A DNA stretch of 64,000 nt from DASRDE01 sp035938175 (GCA_035938175.1 DASZHD010000052.1:1-64000), one strand, 5' to 3'; numbered from the stretch's first letter, positions 44,320 through 54,389 are shown. Numbers and translations: made by a program. Notes: a model not told the origin generated them from the sequence alone.

Positions 44320-45713
44320 TCCGGCTGGCCGGTGCGCTGTTCGCCGTTGCAGCGGTAGCGGCAGCCTTGACGGTTGCGCGGCCGCAGCAAACGCCCGGAC
44401 CGCCGATGCGCGATTTCGAGGCCTACTACGCTGCCGGTCGATTGTGGAACGCGCATGAAGATCCGTACGGTCCACACATTTGGGAAGCGGAGAAGCAGCT
44501 AACGGGCGTGCAAAAAGGACGCTACGAAGCGTTGCCCTTTGTCGGGCCGCCGGCGCTTCTTCCACCTCTTGGGCTTATCGCCCGGATGCCGTTCGAAGCT
44601 GCGAATATCGTGTGGCGCGCCATCCTGGCGCTCTGCATTTTCGTTATCGTTATTGCGACGTTAGGGCAATCCGGTAAGCCGCGTACGTTTGCAGTATGCG
44701 TACTGTTTATCATTGCGGCGCTCGGTTTCGGACCGCTCACGAGTGCTTTCGCTCTCGGGCAGGCCGCGTTGCCCGCGTTCGCGTTTGCGCTTCTCGCAGT
44801 CCGGTGGGGCGCCGTCGCCGTGCTCGCGTGGATTCAGCCGAATCTCGCACTTGCAACCGCGCCGCTGCGTGCCTTCATTCCGTGTCTGATTGCATTCAGC
44901 GCGATTTGCGTTGCAATCGCCGGTCCGCCCGGTATCGCTTCTTATGCACGCGTCGTGCGTCTGCACGGGGCCGCGGAAAGTCTTTCGGCCATTCAACTGA
45001 CGCCGGCCGCCGTTGCATACGGCTTTGGGGCCGGTGTAACCGCAGCGTGGCTCATCGGGATCATCTTTACGCTCGCTGCCGTACTCTTATGGGCGGCGTT
45101 ATTGACCAAAACACAAGACGTCGCGCTGCGTTTTTACGGGACGTGTGCGCTGCTGCCGTTTGCCGCGCCGTTCTTTCACGAGCACGACTTGCTGGTGCTG
45201 TTCCCGGCCGCAATCGTCTTATCGCTGCGGGCGGAGCAGCGCCTCTGGCCGCTCGCCGCCGCCGGCGCGCTGCTGTGCGGGACGGACTGGCTTGGGCTGA
45301 CCCAACGTCCGCAAGGCGTCGCGCAAACGATTCTGCTGATCGCGGCATTCGGCGCCGCGCTGGCCGTACTGCGCCGCGACTGTACTGCGCGTATGCTTGC
45401 CGTTCCGGCCGCAGCGTGCGTTTGCATCGCGCTCTGCGGCGCCGTTGCCGCGCACTATCCGCTGCAGGTATGGCCCGACGGCATGCATGCGCTGCCGTCG
45501 AACGTCGCTAATTTGCCGATCGACGCAGCGTGGCACGCGGAGCTCGCAGCAACGGGGCTCTTTACACCGGCACCCATGGCTGCGGCAATGCGGTTGCTCT
45601 CGCTTTGCGGTTGCGGAATCGTTGCGATCGCAGCGCTGCGGTCGTCACCGCAAAAACGCGTCCTCAAGTCGCCCGTGAATGCAACGAACGCGAGTACTTC
45701 AGCTTATTTTTGA
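44319..45713 (+). CDS. GT87-like polytopic membrane glycosyltransferase
   Basis: A 464-residue membrane protein with about eleven hydrophobic segments. The motif RDFEAYYAAGRLWNAHEDPYG after the first helix fits the DUF2029/GT87 family of polyprenyl-phosphate-mannose-type mannosyltransferases. The first helix (RLAGALFAVAAVAAALTVA) lies upstream of the first plausible TTG (44367). No ATG/GTG/TTG precedes it, so I place the start at ATC 44319, whose first base overlaps the TAA of the previous gene. TTG 44367 is the conventional alternative. Confidence 0.8.
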   Translation: MRLAGALFAVAAVAAALTVARPQQTPGPPMRDFEAYYAAGRLWNAHEDPYGPHIWEAEKQLTGVQKGRYEALPFVGPPALLPPLGLIARMPFEAANIVWRAILALCIFVIVIATLGQSGKPRTFAVCVLFIIAALGFGPLTSAFALGQAALPAFAFALLAVRWGAVAVLAWIQPNLALATAPLRAFIPCLIAFSAICVAIAGPPGIASYARVVRLHGAAESLSAIQLTPAAVAYGFGAGVTAAWLIGIIFTLAAVLLWAALLTKTQDVALRFYGTCALLPFAAPFFHEHDLLVLFPAAIVLSLRAEQRLWPLAAAGALLCGTDWLGLTQRPQGVAQTILLIAAFGAALAVLRRDCTARMLAVPAAACVCIALCGAVAAHYPLQVWPDGMHALPSNVANLPIDAAWHAELAATGLFTPAPMAAAMRLLSLCGCGIVAIAALRSSPQKRVLKSPVNATNASTSAYF

Positions 45714-46636
45714 TCGTCCTTGCTATACGACACGCCGTACGAAACAAGCGATCCCGGCAATTGACCGGTTCGCTGCCCCGACAAATTGTAGAACCACACA
45801 TGCTGCCCGCTGACACTGCCGTCTTCGGCGACGAGCAGTTGCGTGTCGCCCGGGCTTACGGCGTAGGAGAGTATCCTGTCGCCGGTCGAGTGTGCCAGCG
45901 TCATGCTGCTGACGGGTGTTTTGAACGGCGCCTTCCAGACCGTGATGGTCTGCTGGATGTCGCTCGCGACCCACAACGCCCCGTCTTCCCACTCGAGTCC
46001 GGCGGAACCGGCCGCATGGATGTGCGAAAGCTCGATGACTTTACCGGTGCCGGCTTGGAACTCGTTCACAAACGATTTGTCGGAGGTTTGAGCTTGCGTA
46101 TACAGGTTGCCGAACGAATCGCACGTAACGAAATATTCCAATAAGGCGTTCGGATCGCTGAGCGTCGTCTTCTGACCGTTGCGGAAGATGGTTACCGAGC
46201 CGGGGCCATGGCCTTTGGCCGTGGTGTTTGTGACGGCGATGAATCCCGGGCACGCCGCAACCGACCACGGATTTTGGCCTGAATCGTCAAACGTTGCCAC
46301 CGGCGGCGACGTGTACGGCGGCGCGTATTCGGTTATACTCGACGTCTTGGCGTTTACGACGTACAGGTTGCCCTGAGCATCTACCGCCAAACCGCGCGGT
46401 CCGCTTATTCCCGTCGTAATCTGACCGCAGAGCGTCTTGTTGGAATAGATGTTTACGGCTTTGCCGTTGGTTGCGAAGTCCAGCAGCCCGGTAGCGCACG
46501 CATACTGCACGACGCCCGGCGAACCCCGGTGCGCGAGCGTGTTGACGAGTGACGGAGTGTTCGTATCCACCGAGGAGCATGCGGCAAGAAAAAGCCCCAG
46601 GCTTATCGCGACTGCCGCCTTGGAACCGCTGCGCAT
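45704..46636 (-). CDS. Lipoprotein with NHL-like/beta-propeller repeats
   Basis: ATG at 46636 has GGAGG five bases upstream. A signal peptide with lipobox LAAC starts the 310-residue product. The rest has repeated beta-propeller blades: GPRGLAVDAQGNLYVVNAKTSS, VTCDSFGNLYTQAQTS and GLEWEDGALWVASDIQQ. Such proteins are common on the surface of this bacterial group; no enzymatic function is implied. The stop overlaps the convergent GT87-like gene by 10 bases. Confidence 0.82.
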   Translation of the reverse strand: MRSGSKAAVAISLGLFLAACSSVDTNTPSLVNTLAHRGSPGVVQYACATGLLDFATNGKAVNIYSNKTLCGQITTGISGPRGLAVDAQGNLYVVNAKTSSITEYAPPYTSPPVATFDDSGQNPWSVAACPGFIAVTNTTAKGHGPGSVTIFRNGQKTTLSDPNALLEYFVTCDSFGNLYTQAQTSDKSFVNEFQAGTGKVIELSHIHAAGSAGLEWEDGALWVASDIQQTITVWKAPFKTPVSSMTLAHSTGDRILSYAVSPGDTQLLVAEDGSVSGQHVWFYNLSGQRTGQLPGSLVSYGVSYSKDDQK

Positions 46637-46680
46637 CGTTGCCTCCACTACGGAAATGTCGTTGCAGTGTAGTTTCGAGA

Positions 46681-48321
46681 CTAAATGTCCACGTTCATCA
46701 TGTTGTCGAGTTGGGATACTGCGTTAGGATGGAAGTTCTTGAGGTCCTTGTTCACGACGTAAATGTCTTCGCGGCCGTTAACGACGATAAACGGCACCTG
46801 TTTGTCCATCTCGTCTTGTACGATGCGATCGTCCTGGTTGCGCTCGGCCTGATTGAAATGTCCGAACAGCGAATGCATCGCCGCATTCGCGCGCGGATCG
46901 CACCACTGGGGATCGTTCTGGCCGTTGGGCGGGATCGATTCGCACGCGTACGTCGCGGAAAAGTCGCCTATCGGATCCAGGCCCCATGCGAAGGCCACTG
47001 CGTCGAAGCGCCCGTTGTAAACGATTCCGCCGTCGGGTTTCGGCGCCAGCAGCAGCGCGATTGGATAGCGCTTCACGTTTAAGCCGGCACCGATCTGCGA
47101 CCATCCCTGGCGAATGAGCTCGATCTGCGTGTCGACGTCCGGCGTTCCGGTCGTCGAAACGAAGTCGAGATCCAATTTCACGCCGTTCTTCGCCCGTATC
47201 CCGTCCGGTCCGCGGACCCATCCGTCCTTATCCAGCATGGCATTCGCCTTGCCGGTGTCCATCGGTTTGAATGCGATGTCCGGATCCCAGTACGGTGCAG
47301 TGTGCGCCGAAGGCTCGTCTTGCAAATACCCGACGCCGTGCCCGATCGTGTCGTGAATGCGCTGGCGCGGCGTGGCCAGCTGCAGTGCTTGCCGGACGAT
47401 CGGATCCGACAGCTTCGGGCTCTTCAGGTTGAAGTCCAGATGATTGAAGATATAGCTCGGCTGTCGAATAATGGTGTAGCCGGGCAAATTCTGCACGCGC
47501 GCGAGGTAAGCGCCGCCCACGGGATACCACATATCGATCGTCTTGGCTTGCAGCTGCGTCATGGCGGTGTTGCGATCGGGGATCACCAGCCAATCGATTT
47601 CGTCGAGCTTCGGACGGCCGCGCCAGTAGAGCGGGTTCGCCACCATGACGACCTTACTCGAGCGCACCCACTCTTTGTACTTGAAGGGGCCGATTCCGAC
47701 TGGAAGCGAGTTGTAGGGAACGTTGTTGATGTTCGGATACTTTGCCAATAGGTGTTTCGGCAGGATGCACGGATTCGCTCCGCCCGTCGCAAAGAAGCTC
47801 TCGACGAAGGGCGAGTATGGCTTGCGCATATGGTACACGACCGTGTACTTGTCGGGCTCGTCGATTTTCGTAATCTGATCCCAACCCGTCCGGCCGATCT
47901 CGTTGTTCGCGGTGTTGAGCACGACCCGCGTCGAAAACACGACGTCGTCCGCGTCGAACGGCGCGCCGTCGGACCACTTTACGCCCCTACGCAAGTGATA
48001 GATGATCGTCAGCCCGTCCTTGCTTACGCCGCCGTTCTGCTGCGTGGGCACTTGCGTGGCAAGCTCGGGATACGCGTCGTTGTGCTCGTCGAAGCGCACG
48101 AGCCACGCCATCGTGAGCTGCGAGAGCATCAGCAGGGTCGTCTCTTGCGCCAAGTGGGGATTGAGCGTCGAGATGTCGTCCGGAGCGGTCGTATACCGGA
48201 AGACGTGCGGGATCGTGAATGAGTTGACGCGTGCCCCTGCGCCGCCGCCCGTAACCCCGGCCTTGGAACAGGCTGCGATTCCCAGAGCCGCAACGGCGGC
48301 GAGCCAGCGCTGTCCACGCAT
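46681..48321 (-). CDS. Peptide/nickel-type ABC transporter substrate-binding lipoprotein (1 of 3)
   Basis: A 546-residue SBP_bac_5 (family 5) binding protein. Signal peptide with lipobox IAAC; then DDISTLNPHLAQE and QNGGVSKDGLTIIYHLRRGVKWSDGAPFDADDV, the family hallmark of DppA/OppA-type proteins. It lies two bases after the next gene's stop and is about as similar to it as to a sister. It is the last of three tandem paralogues, and no permease or ATPase gene is present in the window. Confidence 0.93.
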   Translation of the reverse strand: MRGQRWLAAVAALGIAACSKAGVTGGGAGARVNSFTIPHVFRYTTAPDDISTLNPHLAQETTLLMLSQLTMAWLVRFDEHNDAYPELATQVPTQQNGGVSKDGLTIIYHLRRGVKWSDGAPFDADDVVFSTRVVLNTANNEIGRTGWDQITKIDEPDKYTVVYHMRKPYSPFVESFFATGGANPCILPKHLLAKYPNINNVPYNSLPVGIGPFKYKEWVRSSKVVMVANPLYWRGRPKLDEIDWLVIPDRNTAMTQLQAKTIDMWYPVGGAYLARVQNLPGYTIIRQPSYIFNHLDFNLKSPKLSDPIVRQALQLATPRQRIHDTIGHGVGYLQDEPSAHTAPYWDPDIAFKPMDTGKANAMLDKDGWVRGPDGIRAKNGVKLDLDFVSTTGTPDVDTQIELIRQGWSQIGAGLNVKRYPIALLLAPKPDGGIVYNGRFDAVAFAWGLDPIGDFSATYACESIPPNGQNDPQWCDPRANAAMHSLFGHFNQAERNQDDRIVQDEMDKQVPFIVVNGREDIYVVNKDLKNFHPNAVSQLDNMMNVDI

Positions 48322-48323
48322 CG

Positions 48324-50027
48324 CTAGATATCCACGTCCATGAAGTTGTCGAACGGCGAAAGCGCTCCGGGGCTCAGGTTCTTGACGTCGCGGTTGTAGA
48401 CCCAAAGCGTCGCCGTACCCATCACGACGATCGTGGGAACGTCTTTGACCAGCTCTTCCATCACGATCGCATCGTCCTTGTTGCGATCGCTTTGGTTGTA
48501 GTGCCCGAAGAAGTCGTGCATCGCTTTGTCGGCGCGTTTATTACACCAAAACACACTGTTTTGCCCGGCGGGCGGGATCGCATCGCAGCCGTAGATGCTG
48601 GAGAAATCGCCGAGCGCGTCCTGACCCCAAGCATAATAGGCTAGGTCGTACTTGCCGCGATACAGGATGCCGCCGTCTTGATACTGCGCAAACAGCAGCG
48701 TGTTCAGGTAGTGGCTGACCGTCAGAGATACGCCGAGCTGACTCCACGTGCTGCGAACCAGTTCGATCAACTGATCGTTGATAACGGTCCCCGTTGCCGT
48801 GACGAAATTGAGATCGAGCTTCACGCCGTTCTTCGCTCGAATTCCGTCGGGCCCGCGCTTCCAGCCGGCCTGGTCTAAAAGTTGGTTCGCCTTGGCGACG
48901 TTGAACGGAACGACTTGAATGTTCGGATCCCAGTATGCGGAAACTTTGGGCGCCGGCTGCTCCTGCAGAATGCCGATGTTGTGGTAGAGCTTGTTCAGGA
49001 TCGTGGGGCGGTCGATAGCCATACGCAACGCTTCGCGAACCGCCAAATCGCTCAACTTCGGGCTGCGCAGATTGAAGTCAATGTGCCGGAAATAGTAACC
49101 GGGCTGCGCCCAGGTGACGAACGGTCCCAGTGCGGCAAACTGGTCGACCATGTTTTGCGGCGCGTACCAGAACATGTCGAGTGATTTTGCCTGCAGCTCC
49201 GTCAGGACCGTATTGGCGTTGGTAATGATCTCGAAGTCGATTTCTTTGAGTTTGGGCAAGCCTCGGAAGTAATACGGATTCTGAACCAGCACCACGCGCG
49301 ATCCGCGCGACCATTCTTTGACCATGAACGGCGCGATGCCGACGGGTTTGGCATTGTACGGCACGTTGTTCAAATTGGGATACTGCGCGAGCAGATGCTT
49401 CGGCAGCAGCGCCGGATTCGCGCCGGCGGTCGAAAAGAACGTCTCTACAAATGGCGAGTACGGCTTACTGAGGTGCAGGACGACGGTGTACTTGTCCGGC
49501 TCGTCCATCTTCGTGATACGATCGAACCCCTGCCGGTTGGTCACGTTATTATTCGGATTCAGCACGGCTTTGAAACTGAAGATCACGTCGTCGGCGTCAA
49601 ACGGCTGGCCGTCGGACCACTTCACGCCCTTGCGAAGGTGATACGTAATCGTGAGGCCGTCTTTGCTCACGCCGCCGTTCTGCTGGGTGGGTACCTGCGT
49701 GACCAATTCGGGAATGGGCTGCGAGTTTTTGTCCCAGCGGACGAGGTAGGCCATCGTCAGGGGGGCCAAAATCAGCGTTACCGACGTGTCCGACGTCAGC
49801 AGCGGATTGAGCGTTTCGACGTCCTCTTCGTCCGTAAGACGGAGCACGTGCGGTTTGGTGAAGCTGTTCTGCTGGGTCGTCGACGTATTGACGAACGGAG
49901 GAGTGTTGCCGACCGTAACGCCTCCGCCCCCGGAAGCGCCCCCGCCCGGGGTACCCACTGCGGTTTGTTTCGTGCACCCGGCCGCGACGAACGATAGTGC
50001 CAGCGTCAATGCTAAAGCGCGTTTCAT
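48324..50027 (-). CDS. Peptide ABC transporter substrate-binding lipoprotein (2 of 3)
   Basis: A 567-residue family 5 binding protein with lipobox AAGC, then a Gly-rich linker (GGGASGGGG). The motifs EDVETLNPLLTSD and KDGLTITYHLRKGVKWSDGQPFDADDV are almost the same as in the downstream copy. The ATG shares one base with the upstream stop (TGATG). The closest paralogue in the window is the downstream gene; both likely bind oligopeptides or similar solutes. Confidence 0.93.
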   Translation of the reverse strand: MKRALALTLALSFVAAGCTKQTAVGTPGGGASGGGGVTVGNTPPFVNTSTTQQNSFTKPHVLRLTDEEDVETLNPLLTSDTSVTLILAPLTMAYLVRWDKNSQPIPELVTQVPTQQNGGVSKDGLTITYHLRKGVKWSDGQPFDADDVIFSFKAVLNPNNNVTNRQGFDRITKMDEPDKYTVVLHLSKPYSPFVETFFSTAGANPALLPKHLLAQYPNLNNVPYNAKPVGIAPFMVKEWSRGSRVVLVQNPYYFRGLPKLKEIDFEIITNANTVLTELQAKSLDMFWYAPQNMVDQFAALGPFVTWAQPGYYFRHIDFNLRSPKLSDLAVREALRMAIDRPTILNKLYHNIGILQEQPAPKVSAYWDPNIQVVPFNVAKANQLLDQAGWKRGPDGIRAKNGVKLDLNFVTATGTVINDQLIELVRSTWSQLGVSLTVSHYLNTLLFAQYQDGGILYRGKYDLAYYAWGQDALGDFSSIYGCDAIPPAGQNSVFWCNKRADKAMHDFFGHYNQSDRNKDDAIVMEELVKDVPTIVVMGTATLWVYNRDVKNLSPGALSPFDNFMDVDI

Positions 50028-51679
50028 CAAATCGAATACTCCCACGGATTCCAGAATGCCGAAATCACCGGCGAGGGCTTAAAGCCTTTGAGATCGGTGT
50101 TGTAGACGTATGGTTCTTTCCAAAAAAACAGCACGATTGTCGGGACGTCGATCGCCATTTGCTGCTGGACGACGTCGTAATCGTGCTTGCGGCGCGAACG
50201 ATCGAGCGTTTTGAGGGCGTCGTTCATAGCGGCGGTAGCCTCCGGATTGTTCCAAAACAGCGCGTTCTGACCGTGCGGCGGTAGATTATCGCCCGAATAG
50301 ATGGCACTGTCGTCCGGATCCGCCGAGGCAAGCCAGCTGAAGAGCGCCACGTCGTAGTGACCGCCCTGGAGCGTGCCGGCGGCGCCGTTTTGAAACATCA
50401 GTTGTGAGGGGGAATTCTTGATAAGGGCTTCGGCACCCACCTCGTGCCACTGGCGCTGGAGCACGGTCTCGATCTGGCGGGCGTAGTTGGATTCGGCAAT
50501 GCACGTCAGATTGAAGGAAAGGCGCTCACCATTCTTCACGCGGATGCCGTCGGAGCCGGGGCGCCAGCCCGCCGAGTCCAAAATCTGCCGCGCCTTCGCC
50601 TGATCGAAGTCGTGACGTTCGAAGTTTCCCGTATACGCCCAAGACAATTCGGGCGACTGGTCGGTCTGCGCGGCGATCCCCGAATCGTGCATCACCTTGT
50701 TCAGGATTTCGTTGCGGTCGGTCGCGTACGCAAGTGCCAGCCGAACATTTCGATCCTGCAGCAGCGGACGCTGCAGATTGAAATCGACGTGCGTATACAG
50801 AAAATCGTCGACTCGTATCGCACGAACACCCGACTCCGGACCGCTGATGTTCACGTAGCGCGGCCAGTTCAGACCCGTCCCGCGTGCAAGCAAGTCGATC
50901 TCGTGCGTTTGCAGCGACGTTATCTCGGTGCTTTCGTCCGGCAGATACCGGAAGATCACTTCCTTGAGCTTCGGTTTCCCGAGATAAAAATCCGGATTAG
51001 CGCGCAGACGGATGAAGCTGCCGCGCTGCCATTCGACCACCTTGAACGGCCCGCTGCCGATCGGCATCGATTGGTAGGCAGCGGTGTTGAACGATCCTTT
51101 GTCATCGTTATACTTTGCGAGAAGATGTTCCGGCACGATTGCGGCATTGCTGTTGACGCCCCACAACTGCTGCAGATACGGCGCATAGATCTTCTTCATG
51201 TGCACCACCGCGACGTACGGATCGCTGCAGTCGATGTCCCGAATATCTTTATATCCGTCGGTCGTAACGACGTTATTGTGCGGATTCATGACCGCTTGCC
51301 ACGTAAACCGCAAATCACGGCATGTAAGCGGTGCTCCGTCCTGCCATTTGATGTTGTGGCGCAGTTTGTACTTGAGCGTCAGGCCATCATTGCTGACGTC
51401 GCCGTTTTCGACCGTCGGCAGCTCCCTGAGCGCGTCGGGTACGGGCCGCGCGCGATCGTCATACCGCACCGCGTACGAGTAAATGAACATCGACAGATCG
51501 CCCGTCGGCGCGGACGCGTTCAACATTGGGTCCAGGGACGAGGGCTCTTCGTTTTCGGCAAACCGCAGAATGCCGGGGCGCGTCCAGGCGTTGTGCCCGC
51601 TCAAACCACCGGCGCTCTGCTCTTTTGCGCAGGAAGCCAAAAAGAGCACGGCGAGCAGCGCCGCAGCCCATGGTCGCAT
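50027..51679 (-). CDS. Peptide ABC transporter substrate-binding lipoprotein (3 of 3)
   Basis: A 550-residue family 5 binding protein, the first gene of the tandem set. Lipobox LASC; motifs NEEPSSLDPMLNASAP and NDGLTLKYKLRHNIKWQDGAPLTCRDL. It is more diverged than the other two. Fifty bases separate it from the TolC gene stop upstream on the same strand. Ligand unknown; transporter partners must be encoded elsewhere or were lost. Confidence 0.93.
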   Translation of the reverse strand: MRPWAAALLAVLFLASCAKEQSAGGLSGHNAWTRPGILRFAENEEPSSLDPMLNASAPTGDLSMFIYSYAVRYDDRARPVPDALRELPTVENGDVSNDGLTLKYKLRHNIKWQDGAPLTCRDLRFTWQAVMNPHNNVVTTDGYKDIRDIDCSDPYVAVVHMKKIYAPYLQQLWGVNSNAAIVPEHLLAKYNDDKGSFNTAAYQSMPIGSGPFKVVEWQRGSFIRLRANPDFYLGKPKLKEVIFRYLPDESTEITSLQTHEIDLLARGTGLNWPRYVNISGPESGVRAIRVDDFLYTHVDFNLQRPLLQDRNVRLALAYATDRNEILNKVMHDSGIAAQTDQSPELSWAYTGNFERHDFDQAKARQILDSAGWRPGSDGIRVKNGERLSFNLTCIAESNYARQIETVLQRQWHEVGAEALIKNSPSQLMFQNGAAGTLQGGHYDVALFSWLASADPDDSAIYSGDNLPPHGQNALFWNNPEATAAMNDALKTLDRSRRKHDYDVVQQQMAIDVPTIVLFFWKEPYVYNTDLKGFKPSPVISAFWNPWEYSI

Positions 51680-51731
51680 GCGGCGCTATTTGGAGCCTAT
51701 TGTGAAAAGTCCCGCGAATTCGGTCTCGGCG

Positions 51732-53126
51732 TTACGATCCCGCGGGAATGAGGTCGCTTTCTCCCAAGGAGAAAATATACGTCTGTTCTGCTTGACGCAG
51801 CCCGAAGAGCGCGTTGACTTGATCGGTTTGCGCCTGCGTTAGTCCGACTTGAGCATTCAGCAGCAACGGCAGCGTGGTAACGCCGGCACGGTACTGCGCT
51901 TGCGTCGCGCGTAAGATCTCTTGTGCCTTGGCGAGCTCGGCTTGCGCCTGCGCGACAGCAGCCTGCGCCGATACGAGGCCGACCAGCGCTTGACGCACGT
52001 CGGTTTCCACGGTGAGACGTGTTTGGGAGAGCTCGGCGTTCGCCAGGTCTAATTGCGCCTGGGCAGTCTCGGTTTGCGCGCGCGTCACGCCCTGATCCCA
52101 CACCGGAATGCTCAACGTCAAGCCGACGCTGTCGCTGGGACCGAATGCGCCGCCCGCCACGTTCGTCGAATTCGTTCCGTAACTTGCGGTGCCGTTCAGC
52201 GACGGGAACAGACCCGAACGCTGAAATTGCAAGTTGTATTGCGCTGCCAGCACCGCTTCTTGCGAGGAATGATAGTCGGGGCGAAGCGCGAGCGCGCGCG
52301 TCACGGCCTGATCGTACGAGAGAATCGGCACGGCGGAGCTGGTTTGAACGGCCGCCGCGGTGCTCTGCGGCATGACGAGCGCGTCGGGATCCAAGCCCAG
52401 CGTTTCCGCGAAAGCGGCAACCGCAGCCAGCGCAGTTCCTTGCTGGCGCACGAGCGCCACGCGCGCTTGCGCCGTCGGCAGCTGCGCCGTAGCCAAATCC
52501 ACGCGCGACGCGGTTCCCGCCTGCAGCTGCGCGCGAACCAAGTTCTCTTGGACCACGTTTTGATTGACGACCTGGACGTCGAGCTGCGTCGTCGCGTTGG
52601 CTTGCAACACATTGTAATACGCTTGAGCGACGTTGAACGCCAGCGTTTGCAAATTGCGCTCGTAGGTGTCCGCACCCGCGACGGCGTTGGCTTTGGCTTG
52701 ATGGATCTGGGCGATCACTCGGCCGCCGTCGTAGATCAGCTGGCGAAGCGACGCATTGAGGCCTTTGCTGACGAACGAATTACCGACGGAGCCCGTCGTT
52801 CCCGTCGTCGAGGTTCCGGCGGCATTGCCGAAGCGGCGGCTTTGCGTCAGCGTGGCCGTTCCGCTGACGTTCGGTAAGATCGCGGTGCGCGCGAGTTGCA
52901 CCGGAATCTGCGTCAGTTGCCGGTTAGCGCGCGCGGCGGCGAGAACAGGCGATTTCGCGACGGCGATTGCTATCGCTTGATTCAGCGTTATTTGCTGCGG
53001 AACGCCTGCCACGGGACGCTGCGTCGCAGTTCCCGGCGCAGGCGCGCCGTATGCCGGATAAGGCAATTGCGTCGGCGCCGGCGTTGGAGCGATCTGCAGC
53101 GCCAGTACGAAGAACAGGTGCAGCAT
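51732..53126 (-). CDS. TolC family outer membrane efflux channel
   Basis: A 464-residue outer membrane factor with a signal-like N-terminus and a Pro-rich lead. It has two repeats of the TolC fold: LNQAIAIAVAKSPVLAAARANR and YDQAVTRALALRPDYHSSQEAVLAAQYNLQ, each followed by long coiled helices rich in Gln/Ala. Such channels form trimers and connect to a periplasmic adaptor, encoded three bases upstream. No inner membrane pump gene is adjacent. Confidence 0.92.
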   Translation of the reverse strand: MLHLFFVLALQIAPTPAPTQLPYPAYGAPAPGTATQRPVAGVPQQITLNQAIAIAVAKSPVLAAARANRQLTQIPVQLARTAILPNVSGTATLTQSRRFGNAAGTSTTGTTGSVGNSFVSKGLNASLRQLIYDGGRVIAQIHQAKANAVAGADTYERNLQTLAFNVAQAYYNVLQANATTQLDVQVVNQNVVQENLVRAQLQAGTASRVDLATAQLPTAQARVALVRQQGTALAAVAAFAETLGLDPDALVMPQSTAAAVQTSSAVPILSYDQAVTRALALRPDYHSSQEAVLAAQYNLQFQRSGLFPSLNGTASYGTNSTNVAGGAFGPSDSVGLTLSIPVWDQGVTRAQTETAQAQLDLANAELSQTRLTVETDVRQALVGLVSAQAAVAQAQAELAKAQEILRATQAQYRAGVTTLPLLLNAQVGLTQAQTDQVNALFGLRQAEQTYIFSLGESDLIPAGS

Positions 53127-53129
53127 TAC

Positions 53130-54389
53130 TTAATAGCCGCCTCGCGGTTGCCCTGCGGCACCGTTACGTCCTGCGACGGCGACCGTGCTGCCGTTTTGCA
53201 GCGCGTCGGGCCGTGTCGTAATCACCAGCGTGCCGGGCTGAATACGCGGACTGCTGACTTCGCTCAGCGTGTCCGTTTGAATGCCGACGGTCACCGGAAC
53301 CTGCTCCGCTTTATTACCGTTGCCGACGATGAACACGTTCGAGCCTTGATCGCCCTGCGCGACGGCAGAGCGCGGCACGACGATTGCATCGCGGTGGTGC
53401 GCTTTTTCGATCGTCGCCGTCACCAGCATTCCGCCGCGGAGCGATCCGTCCGGATTCGATTGACGGATCCGCGCCTGATACGAAAGCGTGCCTTGCGTCG
53501 GCACCGCGTTCACCGTATTCACCATTCCGCTAAAGCGGCGATTCCCCAACTGCGAACTGGTGAACGACACCGGCGTGCCGGAATGAACGTACGCCAAATC
53601 CTCATCGGGAACGTTCACGTTCACCCAAACCGTATCGATTTTATCGACGCGCAGCACTGCCGTGCCCGGCTGCGCCATGGCACCCGGATCCATCAAACGA
53701 GCCGTGACGACGCCGTCGAAAGGCGCGTACAGCGACGTTTGGCCGATTTCCGTGCGCAGCGTGTTGGCCTGTGCCTGTGCCGCGGCTACGCCTTGACGGG
53801 CGGCGGCGGCGTTCGAGCTTTGCACGCCCGTCGTTCCTTGATTTGAAATCGCCGTCTGATACTGCGCCTGCGCTGCAGCGTATGCCGCGCGCGCCTGTTC
53901 GAGTTGCAATTGCGAAACGTACCCTTGCTTGAACAACTGCTGATTCTGATTGTATTGCAGTTGCGCGTTCGCGAGGGCGGCCTTGGCCGATTGCACCGAC
54001 TGCGCTGTTTGCGATTGCGTGATCGGAACGTTCAATTGCGCGGCTTGCGCCTGCGCCGATGCCTGATCGATCTGCGCCAGCACCTGACCCAGTTGCGCGC
54101 GCAGTGTGGAATCATCGACCTTCGCCAACAACTCGCCGGCGCCGACCCGATCGCCTTGATTCACGTAGATCGCGGTGATGGGGCCGGACTGTTGAAAGGA
54201 GAGCGTCGATTCCTCGAGCGGCGCGACTTGTCCGTCGAGCGACAAATACGTCGCAATGTCGTGTCGTTGCGCCGGAGCCGCCTCCACGTCGAGCGGCGGC
54301 GCGCCATGCTGTTGCGATGGCTTCGCGCATCCCCCCATAACGATGGCAACGGCGGCGAGTCCCGCCAGCGCCCAACGATGATACTGCAT
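53130..54389 (-). CDS. Periplasmic adaptor (RND/HlyD membrane fusion lipoprotein)
   Basis: A 419-residue membrane fusion protein with lipobox VMGGC. Motifs: lipoyl half GPITAIYVNQGDRVGAGELLAKVDDS, a long helical hairpin (QAQAAQLNVPITQSQ to YQTAISNQG), then the lipoyl return TSLYAPFDGVVTARLMDPGAM and beta-barrel VNVPDEDLAY. The ATG at 54389 has GGAG upstream. It pairs with the TolC gene; the transported substrate is unknown. A palindrome upstream may be its operator. Confidence 0.92.
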   Translation of the reverse strand: MQYHRWALAGLAAVAIVMGGCAKPSQQHGAPPLDVEAAPAQRHDIATYLSLDGQVAPLEESTLSFQQSGPITAIYVNQGDRVGAGELLAKVDDSTLRAQLGQVLAQIDQASAQAQAAQLNVPITQSQTAQSVQSAKAALANAQLQYNQNQQLFKQGYVSQLQLEQARAAYAAAQAQYQTAISNQGTTGVQSSNAAAARQGVAAAQAQANTLRTEIGQTSLYAPFDGVVTARLMDPGAMAQPGTAVLRVDKIDTVWVNVNVPDEDLAYVHSGTPVSFTSSQLGNRRFSGMVNTVNAVPTQGTLSYQARIRQSNPDGSLRGGMLVTATIEKAHHRDAIVVPRSAVAQGDQGSNVFIVGNGNKAEQVPVTVGIQTDTLSEVSSPRIQPGTLVITTRPDALQNGSTVAVAGRNGAAGQPRGGY

